Shown here one piece after another: positions 6,861 through 14,501 of a stretch of DNA of 20,157 nt (positions within the stretch are counted from its first letter, which is position 1; every line of letters starts with the position of its first letter). The notes beneath the pieces were generated by a model. That model was given only the letters and a program-made list of their open reading frames with translations. It did not search any database and had not been told where the DNA came from. The translations under genes were made by a program, and so were the position numbers. The stretch is taken from positions 1-20,157 of the forward strand of contig JAUSMR010000140.1 of the NCBI GenBank assembly GCA_030645955.1. The letters run 5' to 3'. The DNA comes from Gallionella sp. (GTDB lineage: Bacteria; Pseudomonadota; Gammaproteobacteria; Burkholderiales; Gallionellaceae).

Positions 6861-8216
6861 TCAGCGCCCCATGCCGGGAAATTTCCCCGCCATGCCGCGC
6901 ATCATCTTGGCCATGCCTCCGCCCTTGCCGAACATTTTCATCATCTTCTGGGTTTGCTCGAACTGGTTGAGCAACTGGTTGACATGCATCACCTGTACGC
7001 CCGCTCCTGCGGCGATACGCCGCTTGCGCGAGGCCTTGATGAGTTCAGGTTTGCTGCGCTCCAGTGGCGTCATCGAGTTGATGATGCCTTCCAGACGATT
7101 AATGGATTTGTCATCAACTTTAGAACCTGCTGCAGCCTGGCTGAGTTGCGCGGGCAGTTTATCCATCAGCGCTGACATGCCACCCATCTTGCGCATCTGC
7201 ACGATCTGCATCTTGAAATCGTTGAGGTCGAAGCCTTGTCCGCTTTTCACCTTCTTGGCGAGCTTCTCGGCTTCGGCATGATCGACTCCGCGCTGCGCTT
7301 CTTCGATCAACGACAGCACATCTCCCATGCCAAGCACGCGCGAGGCCATGCGTTCGGGGTGGAAGGCTTCGAGGCCGTTGGGCTTCTCGCTCACACCGAC
7401 AAATTTGATCGGCTTGCCGGTGATCTGGCGAACCGACAAGGCTGCGCCGCCGCGCGCATCGCCATCCAGCTTGGTGAGAATGATGCCGGTCAGCGGCAGC
7501 GTTTCACCAAATGCCTTGGCAGTGTTTACCGCGTCCTGCCCGGTCATCGCATCGACCACGAACAGCGTCTCGATCGGCTTGAGCGCGGTGTGCAATTGCT
7601 GGATCTCTTCCATCATCGCGGTATCGATAGCCAATCGTCCGGCGGTATCGACGATCAGCACGTCGTGATAATGCCTGCGCGCAAAGTCCAGCGCGGCCAG
7701 CGCGATGTCCTGGGGTTTCTGGCTGATGTCCGAAGCGAAAAAATCGATTTTCAGTTGTTGCGCCAGTATGCGTAATTGCTCGATCGCCGCGGGACGATAC
7801 ACGTCGCAACTGACCAGCAGCACCTTCTTTTTTTGCTGGTCGTGCAACAGTTTGGCGAGTTTGCCGCTGGTGGTGGTTTTACCCGCACCCTGCAAGCCGG
7901 CCATCAGGATCACGGCGGGCGGGGTGGTGGCAAGATTGAGCGCATCGTTGTGCTCGCCCATCAGTTTGGTGAGTTCGCGGTGCACGACGCCAATCAGCGC
8001 TTGACCCGGATTCAGGTTGCCGATGACTTCGTGTCCGAGCGCTGCCAGTTTGACTTGGGCGATGAATTCCTTGACGACCGGCAGCGCGACGTCGGCTTCG
8101 AGCAGCGCCATGCGCACTTCGCGCAGGGTATCCTGGATGTTGCTTTCGGTGAGGCGCGCCTGGCCGCGCAGCGTTTTGATCACGCCGGAAAGGCGGTTGG
8201 TAAGGTTGTCTAACAT
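6861..8216 (-). CDS. ffh: Signal recognition particle protein Ffh (SRP54)
   Basis: This is the 451-residue SRP GTPase, which binds 4.5S RNA and the signal sequences of nascent membrane proteins and docks with FtsY. The N domain covers about residues 1-95, followed by the G domain with the P-loop GLQGAGKTTTSGK (about 108-120), DTAGRLA and TKLDGDARGG. The methionine-rich M domain ends with repeated GxxMxxMM segments (MAKMMRGMAGKFPGMGR). Length and motif order are those of a normal bacterial Ffh. It is transcribed divergently from the ccsA-like gene with 71 bases between starts, the arrangement usual in proteobacteria. Confidence 0.97.
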   Translation of the reverse strand: MLDNLTNRLSGVIKTLRGQARLTESNIQDTLREVRMALLEADVALPVVKEFIAQVKLAALGHEVIGNLNPGQALIGVVHRELTKLMGEHNDALNLATTPPAVILMAGLQGAGKTTTSGKLAKLLHDQQKKKVLLVSCDVYRPAAIEQLRILAQQLKIDFFASDISQKPQDIALAALDFARRHYHDVLIVDTAGRLAIDTAMMEEIQQLHTALKPIETLFVVDAMTGQDAVNTAKAFGETLPLTGIILTKLDGDARGGAALSVRQITGKPIKFVGVSEKPNGLEAFHPERMASRVLGMGDVLSLIEEAQRGVDHAEAEKLAKKVKSGQGFDLNDFKMQIVQMRKMGGMSALMDKLPAQLSQAAAGSKVDDKSINRLEGIINSMTPLERSKPELIKASRKRRIAAGAGVQVMHVNQLLNQFEQTQKMMKMFGKGGGMAKMMRGMAGKFPGMGR

Positions 8217-8287
8217 AGATGTTCCTGTTGGTAGCTATTCATGCAGATAGTGTAGAATCTGCGGAGTCTAAAACATCCTGGCAAATA

Positions 8288-9100
8288 ATGTCCAACGTTC
8301 TCATTTCACTGATCGCTTTTGCCGCCTATGGTGTGCTGGCCGCCTATTTCTGGCGGGCGCAGGTGCGCGGCGAGGGGGATGTGTTGAGCCGGGGGGCGAT
8401 GGGGCATCTGGTGCTGATCCCGCTGGTTTTACACGGTTACCTTCTCATCCAGAATTTGTTTGCCAATGGCGGGTTCAACCTGAGCATGACCAATGCGCTG
8501 TCGCTGATCATCTGGCTGACGCTGCTGGTGTATTCGGGGGCGCGTTTTTTCTACCCCATCGGCGGATTGCAGGCGCTGGTGCTGCCCCTGGCGGCGGTGG
8601 CCGTGTTGCTGCCGGAACTTTTCCCGTCCGCGCACCAACTGGAAAATACCGGTTTGTTTGCCTTCAAGGCGCACATTGCCGCCGCGATGCTAGCCTACAG
8701 TTTGTTTACCATCGCCATGCTGCACGCGGTGCTGATCTCGCTGGTGGAAAAACGCCTGCATCATGCGACCTTGCCGCGCATCCTGCAAAGCCTGCCGCCG
8801 CTGATGACCATGGAAACCCTGCTGTTCCGCATGATCGGTATCGGTTTTGTGTTGTTGACACTGACGCTGGCATCCGGCGTGGTGTTTTCCGAGGAAATAT
8901 TCGGCAAGGCGTGGCAGTTCAATCACAAGGTGCTGTTCGGTTTTGTGTCCTGGGGAGTGTTTGCCGTGCTACTGTGGGGGCATCATTTTTATGGCTGGCG
9001 CGGTCGTGTTGCGGTGCGCTGGACAGTGAGCGGCTTCGTGTTTTTGCTGTTGGCTTACCTGGGCAGCAAGTTTGTTCTGGAAGTGTTGCTGCACAGATAA
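8288..9100 (+). CDS. CcsA/HemX-type cytochrome c assembly family membrane protein (YpjD-like)
   Basis: This 270-residue inner-membrane protein has about eight hydrophobic helices. The start at 8288 (MSNVLISLIAFAAYG) opens directly into the first helix, and an upstream in-frame start at 8219 would add an unsupported leader. Family features are the histidines at the ends of helices (HGYLLIQN, AHIAAAMLAYSLF and NHKVLFGFVSWGVFA), the GGLQALVLPLA stretch and WGHHFYGWRGR near the C-terminus. Members handle heme in cytochrome c maturation. The ffh-linked version (YpjD) has no firmly known role, so I give no symbol. It is divergent from ffh and upstream of the rpsP operon. Confidence 0.85.
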   Translation: MSNVLISLIAFAAYGVLAAYFWRAQVRGEGDVLSRGAMGHLVLIPLVLHGYLLIQNLFANGGFNLSMTNALSLIIWLTLLVYSGARFFYPIGGLQALVLPLAAVAVLLPELFPSAHQLENTGLFAFKAHIAAAMLAYSLFTIAMLHAVLISLVEKRLHHATLPRILQSLPPLMTMETLLFRMIGIGFVLLTLTLASGVVFSEEIFGKAWQFNHKVLFGFVSWGVFAVLLWGHHFYGWRGRVAVRWTVSGFVFLLLAYLGSKFVLEVLLHR

Positions 9101-9133
9101 TGAAGGTCTGAAAACCCGTTGATTTTCTATGGG

Positions 9134-9163
9134 TTGCAAGAAGCACCCCAAATGTCGTAGAAT
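9134..9163 (+). promoter_or_regulatory. Probable sigma-70 promoter of the rpsP operon
   Basis: TTGCAA at 9134-9139 and TAGAAT at 9158-9163 are separated by 18 bases and followed by a GC-rich stretch, as is common at growth-regulated ribosomal promoters. The rpsP start lies 45 bases after the -10 box. Confidence 0.5.
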
Positions 9164-9207
9164 TCGCGCCCTTTCGCTTGGCCAACTTACTTGAATAGGT
9201 TTTATAT

Positions 9208-9459
9208 ATGGTAATCATTCGTCTTTCCCGTGGCGGTTCTAAGAATCGTCCGTTTTTCAATGTGGTGGTAGCGGATTCTCGCAATCGCCGCGACGGTCGT
9301 TTCATCGAACGCGTCGGCTTCTACAATCCGCTCGTTGCGGAAGGCCAGGAAGCGCTGCGCCTGCAACTGGAGCGCGTGAGCCATTGGCAAAGCAAGGGTG
9401 CGCAATTGAGCGACACCGTTGCCAAGCTGGTCAAGCGCGCCGGAGTTGCGGCAGCCTGA
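9208..9459 (+). CDS. rpsP: 30S ribosomal protein S16
   Basis: This 83-residue protein of the small ribosomal subunit binds 16S rRNA early in assembly. The N-terminus [20 protein letters not shown] and the following [20 protein letters not shown] are the family core, and length is normal. The ribosome binding sequence before 9208 is weak (TAGG). It is the first gene of the conserved block rpsP-rimM-trmD-rplS, which couples ribosomal proteins to assembly and tRNA modification. Confidence 0.97.
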   Translation: MVIIRLSRGGSKNRPFFNVVVADSRNRRDGRFIERVGFYNPLVAEGQEALRLQLERVSHWQSKGAQLSDTVAKLVKRAGVAAA

Positions 9460-9467
9460 TTTAAAGA

Positions 9468-10001
9468 GTGCAGTTGTCCAAGCCTGACGAAGCAAGCGCC
9501 ATGGTAATCATGGGGCGCATCGCAGCCGCGCACGGTATTTGCGGTTGGGTCAAAATCCAGCCGTTCACCGAGCATCTCGATAGCCTGCTGGATTATCGGA
9601 CATGGTGGATAGGCCATGAGCATGGCCCGTGGCGTGAGGTGGAAGTCAAGCAATGCGAGGCGCATAACAAAACGCTGGCCGCGCTATTGCCGGACTGTCC
9701 GGACCGTACCGCCGCCGAGAAGCTGAAAGGCTTGTTGATTGCCGTGCCACGCAGCAGTTTGCCGAAGCAGGACGCAGGCGAATACTACTGGTCTGATCTG
9801 ATCGGGCTCGCGGTGGTGAATGAAGCGGGCGTATTGTTGGGCACAGTTGCAAACCTGCTGGAAACCGGCGCTAACGAGGTATTGAGCGTGCAGGGTGACG
9901 GCGGCGAAATTCTGATCCCGTTTGTGGCTTCGGCTATCAAGCGGGTGGATTTAAAAAGCAAGACCATTCATGTGGATTGGGCGGCGGATTACCTGAGATG
10001 A
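9468..10001 (+). CDS. rimM: 16S rRNA processing/maturation protein RimM
   Basis: This cytoplasmic assembly factor helps mature the 30S head and contacts S19. The start is uncertain. The frame opens with GTG at 9468. TTG at 9474 lies 5 bases after AAAGAG, and ATG at 9501 fits the usual short N-terminus ([20 protein letters not shown]). The RimM barrel occupies about the first half, and the PRC-barrel the second, with the family marker [20 protein letters not shown] and the ending [18 protein letters not shown]. The stop codon overlaps the trmD start as ATGA, so the two are translationally coupled. Confidence 0.95.
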   Translation: MQLSKPDEASAMVIMGRIAAAHGICGWVKIQPFTEHLDSLLDYRTWWIGHEHGPWREVEVKQCEAHNKTLAALLPDCPDRTAAEKLKGLLIAVPRSSLPKQDAGEYYWSDLIGLAVVNEAGVLLGTVANLLETGANEVLSVQGDGGEILIPFVASAIKRVDLKSKTIHVDWAADYLR

Positions 10002-10768
10002 TATTCGATGTCATCACGTTATTTCCGCAGATGTTCGATGCGCTGACGCAGTATGGCATCACACGGCGCGCGGCAGAACAGGGAAACTATGAATTAAGGA
10101 CGTGGAATCCGCGCGATTTCACCACGGATAATTACCGCACCATCGACGATCGCCCCTACGGCGGCGGCCCCGGGATGGTGATGCTGGCAGAGCCGCTGGT
10201 CGGCGCGATCAGCGCAGCCATACAGCGGCAGGCAGCAAGCGGCGTGAAAAAAAGCCGTGTGGTGTATATGTCGCCGCAAGGCAGGTTGCTGACCCACGCG
10301 GTAGTCAAGGAACTGGTGGCACAGCCGGATGAAGGGTTGATCCTGCTGGCGGGGCGTTACGAAGGCATCGATGAGCGCCTGATCCGCCAGTATGTGGATG
10401 ATGAGATTTCCATCGGCGACTATGTGTTGTCCGGTGGCGAGTTGGCGGCAATGGTGTTGATGGATAGTCTGGTGCGGCAACTGCCCGGAGTGTTGGGCGA
10501 TGCCGAATCGGCGGAGCAGGATTCCTTTGTGCAGGGCTTGCTGGATTGCCCGCACTACACCCGCCCGGAACAGTTTAATGGTGAAGCCGTGCCCCCGGTG
10601 TTGTTGTCCGGCAATCATGCGGATATTCAGCGTTGGCGGCTTCAGCAGTCGTTGGGCAGGACGTGGTTGCGCAGGCCGGATCTATTGGCCAGGCGTGATT
10701 TGACAAAAGAGGAGTCTCGGCTTCTGGCAGCGTTCCAGAAGGAACAAGATCCGATAACCAAGGAGTAG
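9998..10768 (+). CDS. trmD: tRNA (guanine37-N1)-methyltransferase
   Basis: This 256-residue SPOUT methyltransferase makes m1G37 next to the anticodon and prevents frameshifting. The start at 9998 overlaps the rimM stop (ATGA) and gives the standard N-terminus [16 protein letters not shown]. An earlier in-frame start at 9977 is not needed. Motifs include [20 protein letters not shown], the trefoil-knot AdoMet site [12 protein letters not shown], and [18 protein letters not shown], with the catalytic aspartate region in the C-terminal domain (ESAEQDSF). Length is normal. AAGGAG in its last codons serves as the rplS ribosome binding site. Confidence 0.97.
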   Translation: MIFDVITLFPQMFDALTQYGITRRAAEQGNYELRTWNPRDFTTDNYRTIDDRPYGGGPGMVMLAEPLVGAISAAIQRQAASGVKKSRVVYMSPQGRLLTHAVVKELVAQPDEGLILLAGRYEGIDERLIRQYVDDEISIGDYVLSGGELAAMVLMDSLVRQLPGVLGDAESAEQDSFVQGLLDCPHYTRPEQFNGEAVPPVLLSGNHADIQRWRLQQSLGRTWLRRPDLLARRDLTKEESRLLAAFQKEQDPITKE

Positions 10769-10772
10769 TAAA

Positions 10773-11135
10773 GTGAATTTGATCGAAACATTGGAACAAG
10801 AAGAAATCGCCCGTCTGGGTAAAACCATCCCTCAGTTTTCGCCCGGCGATACCGTTATCGTCAACGTGAACGTGGTCGAGGGTGAACGCAAGCGCGTTCA
10901 GGCTTTCGAGGGTGTCGTGATCGCCAAACGCAATCGCGGCCTGAATTCCGGCTTCATCGTGCGCAAGATTTCCGCCGGTGAAGGCGTGGAACGCACCTTC
11001 CAGACCTACTCGCCGATCATCGCCAGCATTGAAGTGAAGCGCCGCGGCTCTGTACGCCGCGCCAAGCTGTACTATCTGCGTGATCGTTCCGGCAAGTCGG
11101 CACGTATCAAAGAAAAACTGGCAATCCGCGCTTAA
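10773..11135 (+). CDS. rplS: 50S ribosomal protein L19
   Basis: This 120-residue protein sits at the interface of the two ribosomal subunits. It starts with GTG at 10773, 11 bases after AAGGAG and 4 bases past the trmD stop. Family stretches include [55 protein letters not shown] and [20 protein letters not shown]. It is the last gene of the rpsP operon, and a terminator follows 25 bases after the stop. Confidence 0.97.
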   Translation: MNLIETLEQEEIARLGKTIPQFSPGDTVIVNVNVVEGERKRVQAFEGVVIAKRNRGLNSGFIVRKISAGEGVERTFQTYSPIIASIEVKRRGSVRRAKLYYLRDRSGKSARIKEKLAIRA

Positions 11136-11160
11136 TCGCCAGCAGGTTTTTCGGCAGGGC

Positions 11161-11187
11161 AAAAACGGAAGCTTCGGCTTCCGTTTT
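11161..11187 (+). terminator. Rho-independent terminator of the rpsP operon
   Basis: AAAAACGGAAGC, loop TTCG and GCTTCCGTTTTTT form a 12-base stem with a tetraloop of the stable UUCG class, followed by a T-run. It lies directly after rplS and just before the MITE. Confidence 0.95.
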
Positions 11188-11195
11188 TTATTTGT

Positions 11196-11336
11196 GGGCG
11201 CCTCTATAGATTCAAAATCCTAAGCGAGACAAGGCGCGAAAGAAATTTTAGTGCGCCGCATATATTTCATATGTAAGCGTTAAAATTTTTTGAGCAACGC
11301 AGTATCGCGACGGAGTTTGGATTTATAGAGGTGTCC
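11196..11336. mobile_element. 141-bp MITE with terminal inverted repeats and TTGT target duplication
   Basis: The left end (11196-11220) and the complement of the right end (11336-11312) match at 20 of 25 positions, with the common core CCTCTATA. The 4-base direct repeat TTGT flanks the element at 11192-11195 and 11337-11340. The interior is non-coding, has additional complementary stretches such as AAATTTTA and TAAAATTT, and centres near CATATATTTCATATG. Size, ends and duplication fit a non-autonomous transposable element. The 4-base duplication is compatible with an IS5-like helper, which is inference. It separates the rpsP operon from ogt. Confidence 0.8.
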
Positions 11337-11356
11337 TTGTGCGCTATCATCGCGGC

Positions 11357-11893
11357 ATGGACTACCAGGCAAAACTATCCGTCCCGTTTGGCGTGCTCGG
11401 CATCCGCTGCTCCGCAGATGCGTTGACTGGCATCTACTTCCTGCCGGCGAGCGAAAAGCCGCAGCGCGCCACCAGTGCTTTCGCGGAAACCGTGTGCGTA
11501 CAGTTGCTGTGTTATCTGGAAAATCCCGATGCGGAATTTTCCGTGCCGCTCGAATTAAACGGAACCCTGCACCAGCAAAAAGTCTGGCAAGCCATGCTGG
11601 GCATCCCGCGCGGACAAACGCGCAGCTACGGCGAGTTGGCCACCGAGTTGAAATCCTGCGCGCAGGCCGTCGGGCAAGCATGCGGCGCAAATCCGATCCC
11701 CGTCATCATTCCCTGTCATCGCGTGGTGGGCAAGGCAGGCTTGGGCGGTTTTATGAAGCACGCCAGCGGCGATCTGCTGGACATCAAGCGTTGGTTGCTA
11801 ATACATGAAGCAATGGCCCCCATGCAGGGGGAGGGTTGGGGAGGGGGTAGAAGTTCGGAATTACTTTCGCCCGGCAGAATAAAAGCGAAATGA
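11357..11893 (+). CDS. ogt: Methylated-DNA--[protein]-cysteine S-methyltransferase
   Basis: This 178-residue suicidal DNA repair protein moves the alkyl group of O6-methylguanine to its own cysteine. The start at 11357 follows the MITE. An in-frame GTG at 11339 overlaps the target duplication, and neither has a clear ribosome binding site. The active site is IIPCHRVVG with C120. The DNA-flipping tyrosine is in RSYGELA (Y91), and GLGGFMKH follows. The arginine usually found about 17 residues before the cysteine (RAVG) is Q here (AQAVGQA). The last about 26 residues, after WLLIHEAM, come from a G-rich palindromic repeat and are not part of the family. The stop overlaps the xerD start as ATGA. 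Confidence 0.9.
   Translation: MDYQAKLSVPFGVLGIRCSADALTGIYFLPASEKPQRATSAFAETVCVQLLCYLENPDAEFSVPLELNGTLHQQKVWQAMLGIPRGQTRSYGELATELKSCAQAVGQACGANPIPVIIPCHRVVGKAGLGGFMKHASGDLLDIKRWLLIHEAMAPMQGEGWGGGRSSELLSPGRIKAK
11815..11850. repeat. G-rich palindromic repeat extending the ogt coding region
   Basis: CCCCC-ATGCA-GGGGG is followed by AGGGTTGGGGAGGGGG. The right part matches the sequence GAGGGTTGGGGTGAGGG inside tsaD (19157-19174). It lies within the ogt frame, where it supplies glycine-rich residues after the natural end of the domain. Confidence 0.7.
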
Positions 11894-12786
11894 ACAACGC
11901 CGACCTCCTAGACGAATTCTGCGACAACCTGTGGCTGGAAGACGGCCTGTCGCGCAACACGCTGGACAGCTACCGGCGCGACCTGAGCAAGTTCGCCGCG
12001 TGGCTGGAGAAACAGCGCGACGCATCCATTCTGCAAACCACGCACGGCGACATACAAGGTTACCTCGCCCATCTGGTCACGGTGCAAAAAGCCAAGCCCA
12101 GCAGCACCGGGCGCAACATCTCCAGCCTGAAGCGGCTGTTCCGCTATCTGCTCAGGCAAGGCAAGATTGCCACCGATCCCACGCTGCAAATCGATACGCC
12201 CAAACTGCCGCGCAACCTGCCCAAGAGCCTCACCGAGCAGGATGTCGAGCGGTTGCTCGAAGCGCCGGATAACCAGACGCCACTGGGCCTGCGCGACCGC
12301 ACCATGTTCGAAGTGTTGTACGCCACCGGCCTGCGCGTGTCGGAACTGGTCACGTTGCGCATCACGCAGGTGAGTATGGATATGGGTGTGGTGCGCGTGA
12401 TGGGCAAGGGCAGCAAGGAGCGGCTGGTACCCTTGGGCGAAGAAGCGCTGGACTGGCTGCGCCGCTATCTGGCGGATGGGCGCGGAGTGTTGCTTGGCAA
12501 ACAGATGAGTGACGCGATGTTCGTGACGGCCAGAGGTGAAGGCATGACACGCCAGTTGTTCTGGTACCTGATCAAAAAGCACGCAAAGCATGGCGGGCTG
12601 AACAAATCGCTGTCGCCGCACACGCTGCGCCACGCCTTCGCTACGCATCTGCTGAACCATGGCGCGGACTTGCGTGTGGTGCAAATGTTATTGGGGCATG
12701 CGGATATTTCCACGACGCAGATATATACGCATGTGGCGCGTGAGAGGTTGAAGCAGTTGCATGCGATGCATCATCCGAGGGGGTAG
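11890..12786 (+). CDS. xerD: Site-specific tyrosine recombinase XerD
   Basis: This 298-residue recombinase acts with XerC at dif to resolve chromosome dimers at FtsK. Length and active-site numbering match E. coli XerD: R149 (ATGLRVSEL), K173 (MGKGSKERLVPLG), H244 and R247 (SPHTLRHAFATHLL), H270 (LLGHADISTTQ) and nucleophile Y279. The N-terminal core-binding domain (about 1-110) has LSRNTLDSYRRDL and the arm region of the family. The start overlaps the ogt stop (ATGA), so the two are probably cotranscribed. It is a housekeeping Xer protein. The extra domain typical of integron integrases is absent, so it is not the source of the nearby cassette. Confidence 0.96.
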   Translation: MNNADLLDEFCDNLWLEDGLSRNTLDSYRRDLSKFAAWLEKQRDASILQTTHGDIQGYLAHLVTVQKAKPSSTGRNISSLKRLFRYLLRQGKIATDPTLQIDTPKLPRNLPKSLTEQDVERLLEAPDNQTPLGLRDRTMFEVLYATGLRVSELVTLRITQVSMDMGVVRVMGKGSKERLVPLGEEALDWLRRYLADGRGVLLGKQMSDAMFVTARGEGMTRQLFWYLIKKHAKHGGLNKSLSPHTLRHAFATHLLNHGADLRVVQMLLGHADISTTQIYTHVARERLKQLHAMHHPRG

Positions 12787-12818
12787 TGGCCTTTGTGGCA
12801 CGAAAATCGTGGATGTAG

Positions 12819-12833
12819 TAGGATTAAATCCTA
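12819..12833. promoter_or_regulatory. Palindrome upstream of parD, candidate antitoxin operator
   Basis: TAGGATT-A-AATCCTA is a perfect 7-base palindrome 22 bases before the parD start codon. ParD-type antitoxins bind palindromes near their own promoter. The assignment is inference from position and symmetry. Confidence 0.5.
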
Positions 12834-12854
12834 TTCGATTCAATGGAGGCAATT

Positions 12855-13133
12855 ATGCGCACAACCCAGCAATTCAGTATCACCCTGCCAAATGAGATGG
12901 CGGACGCTGTTAAAAGCAAGGTTGCGGCCGGCGAGTACGCTACCGAAAGCGAAGTGATCCGGGACGGGTTGCGCGCCCTGTTGGTACGTGACCGCGCTGT
13001 GGAAAATTGGCTACGGCAGGAAGTTGGAACGGCCTATGACGCGCTGAAGGCTGACCCGGCGCGGGCTGTCACCGTTGATCAAGTGCGGGCAAGGCTTGCG
13101 ACCGAACACAAGAAAGCCACCGCAAAAGCGTGA
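12855..13133 (+). CDS. parD: ParD-type ribbon-helix-helix antitoxin
   Basis: This 92-residue antitoxin starts at 12855, with GGAGG 5 bases before it. An ATG at 12843 lies upstream of that site and is rejected. The ribbon-helix-helix spans about residues 6-50: the strand QFSITLPNEM, then AVKSKVAAGEYATESEVIRDGLRAL, the classic ParD motif. The C-terminal part would wrap the toxin. The stop overlaps the next gene by 4 bases (GTGA), typical of a toxin-antitoxin operon. The palindrome at 12819-12833 may be its operator. Confidence 0.88.
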   Translation: MRTTQQFSITLPNEMADAVKSKVAAGEYATESEVIRDGLRALLVRDRAVENWLRQEVGTAYDALKADPARAVTVDQVRARLATEHKKATAKA

Positions 13134-13447
13134 GTCAGTACACCGTAATTTTTACGCCAGAAGCGCAGGAGCAACTTGCGGCGCTTTACCGCTACATCGC
13201 GGTCGTAGCATCACCAGAGATTGCGGATCGCTATACCAATGCCATTGTCACGTATTGCGAGGGATTACATACCTTCCCGCTTCGTGGCACCTGCCGCGAT
13301 GACATTCGCCCCGGACTGCGCATCACGCACTACAAAAAGCGGGCAGTGATCGCTTTCGAAGTGGATGCCGAGCTGGTCACCATCATCGGTGTGTTCTACG
13401 GCGGACAAGACTACGAGACTGATTTGCAGTCCGAACTAGACGAGTAG
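13130..13447 (+). CDS. parE: ParE-type toxin of the RelE/ParE superfamily
   Basis: This 105-residue toxin starts with GTG at 13130, overlapping the parD stop. The family pattern is clear: YTVIFTPEAQEQLAALYRYIA for helix 1, the FPLRGTCRDDIRPGLRITHYKKRAVIAFEVD sheet residues, and the ending VTIIGVFYGGQDYE. ParE proteins poison DNA gyrase, whereas RelE relatives cut mRNA. The GRDD-like TCRDDIRPGLR stretch favours ParE. The stop codon TAG at 13445 is followed in the same reading frame by the last part of a HigB-like protein (13448-13561). Confidence 0.88.
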   Translation: MSQYTVIFTPEAQEQLAALYRYIAVVASPEIADRYTNAIVTYCEGLHTFPLRGTCRDDIRPGLRITHYKKRAVIAFEVDAELVTIIGVFYGGQDYETDLQSELDE

Positions 13448-13561
13448 GCGTTCGGAGGAAACAAGGTTCGCCTGATTGCTGCGATTCACTACAACACGGG
13501 GCGGGTGTTTATCCGGTCAGTATTGACGCACAAGGAATATGACCAAGGAGGCTGGAAATGA
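13448..13561 (+). pseudogene. C-terminal remnant of a HigB toxin gene
   Basis: Directly after the parE stop, the same frame reads AFGGNKVRLIAAIHYNTGRV and then FIRSVLTHKEYDQGGWK before a stop at 13559-13561. This is the C-terminal part of HigB toxins, which in that family ends with NKYRLV...YIRFVGTHAEYD-like residues. Only 37 codons are left. There is no start codon or N-terminal half, so the toxin cannot be made from this sequence alone. The stop overlaps the higA start as ATGA, the usual HigB-HigA junction, which supports the identification. The parE end seems to have replaced the front of higB. Confidence 0.8.
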
Positions 13562-13959
13562 ATGCACGGCTTAAAGCAGCAATACAACACTGGAGCTTTG
13601 TCGCGCCAGTGCTGCAACCTGCACGTAATGAGAAAGAATATGCCGCTCTGGTCGAAGCGCTCGATGCGGCACTCCATGCGGGAGGCGCCGATGAGGCCCA
13701 CCCGCTCGCCCGGCTTGCAGAGTATCTGGGTGAGTTGATTGCCGAATACGAAGCCAAAGACAAGATGCCGCCAGCGGCGACAGGAGCGGAGGTATTACGT
13801 TACCTGATGCAGCGCGATAACTTGCGCCAGATTGACCTGCCTGAGTTGGGCAGCGAAGGCATCGTGTCAGAATTGCTGTCTGAGCGACGCGATTTCAATG
13901 CCCGCCAAGCCAAAGCGTTGGCAGCACGATTTGGAGTTTCGGCGGCGATGTTTTTGTAA
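13558..13959 (+). CDS. higA: HigA-type antitoxin, XRE-family regulator (orphan)
   Basis: This 133-residue antitoxin of the COG5499 HigA type starts at 13558, with AAGGAGG 7 bases upstream. The N-terminal part (about 20-70) has the family pattern NEKEYAALVEALDAAL and HPLARLAEYLGELIAEYE. The helix-turn-helix covers about 77-131 (AEVLRYLMQRDNLRQIDLPE, VSELLSERRDFNARQAKALA, RFGVSAAMFL). Its toxin survives only as a fragment upstream. Such orphan antitoxins may still repress the promoter or neutralise related toxins elsewhere. Here it probably depends on the parDE promoter. Confidence 0.88.
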   Translation: MNARLKAAIQHWSFVAPVLQPARNEKEYAALVEALDAALHAGGADEAHPLARLAEYLGELIAEYEAKDKMPPAATGAEVLRYLMQRDNLRQIDLPELGSEGIVSELLSERRDFNARQAKALAARFGVSAAMFL

Positions 13960-14030
13960 GGGACCTCAGAGTCAGGCTTGATTTACACCGCTGCTATGCT
14001 ACGTATCTAGACCTGCCCCTGCGCTTGTGT

Positions 14031-14501
14031 TCAGAAATCATTTTTCGTCTGATCTGATCGATTACTAATAAGGCTGCCATGAACAGCCTTCGCTAGTTTA
14101 AGCATTGGGTCTATCAAGTGATCTTTGTGGATGGTTTCATATCCAGAAACGGTCATTGAGTAGTTTTGGCCCATGTCGTCCTGGTATTTATCAATTGTTG
14201 GTTTCTGAATAATCATGTCGGTGTGTGCGATGAGTTCATCTCTCAACGCTAAAACTTCCTTGTGAATATCTAGGAGATTTCTCGGAACGTGTTTTTCGCT
14301 AATGCGAAGTCCCTTCGTCCGATCACTGTAACGGTTGGTCGAAAACGGTTTAGCGTAGGAGATGACAGCATCTCTGAATAATGCAGCCTTCAGGTACTTG
14401 TCATCGGTGCCGCGGAGATACTCAATAGATTTTTGAACCCTCTCCATGTCTATCAGAGAAAGATGCGCCAAGGCTAGTTGCTCGTCGTGCTTTTCGCTCA
14501 T
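14031..14501 (-). CDS. HEPN-like hypothetical protein
   Basis: This 156-residue soluble, largely helical protein starts with ATG at 14501 (MSEKHDEQLALAHLSLIDME). A longer frame to 14546 runs into hairpin DNA and is rejected. No strong ribosome binding site is seen. The segment LALRDELIAHTD contains R87 and H93, an RxxxxxH pattern after a conserved-looking helix. This is the hallmark of HEPN RNase domains found in toxins and phage-defence proteins. The helix SIEYLRGTDDKYLKAALFRD also fits. I do not recognise a named family. A 13-base direct repeat (AAATCATTTTTCG) flanks the gene. There is no cognate nucleotidyltransferase or antitoxin alongside. Confidence 0.6.
   Translation of the reverse strand: MSEKHDEQLALAHLSLIDMERVQKSIEYLRGTDDKYLKAALFRDAVISYAKPFSTNRYSDRTKGLRISEKHVPRNLLDIHKEVLALRDELIAHTDMIIQKPTIDKYQDDMGQNYSMTVSGYETIHKDHLIDPMLKLAKAVHGSLISNRSDQTKNDF

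Noticed and set aside
11890..12786. XerD as the integrase that moved the nearby cassette
   Set aside because: Length and catalytic residue numbers match housekeeping XerD, and the extra domain of integron integrases is missing.
13960..14030. Search for an attC between higA and the HEPN-like gene
   Set aside because: No RYYYAAC/GTTRRRY pair with a foldable centre is present.
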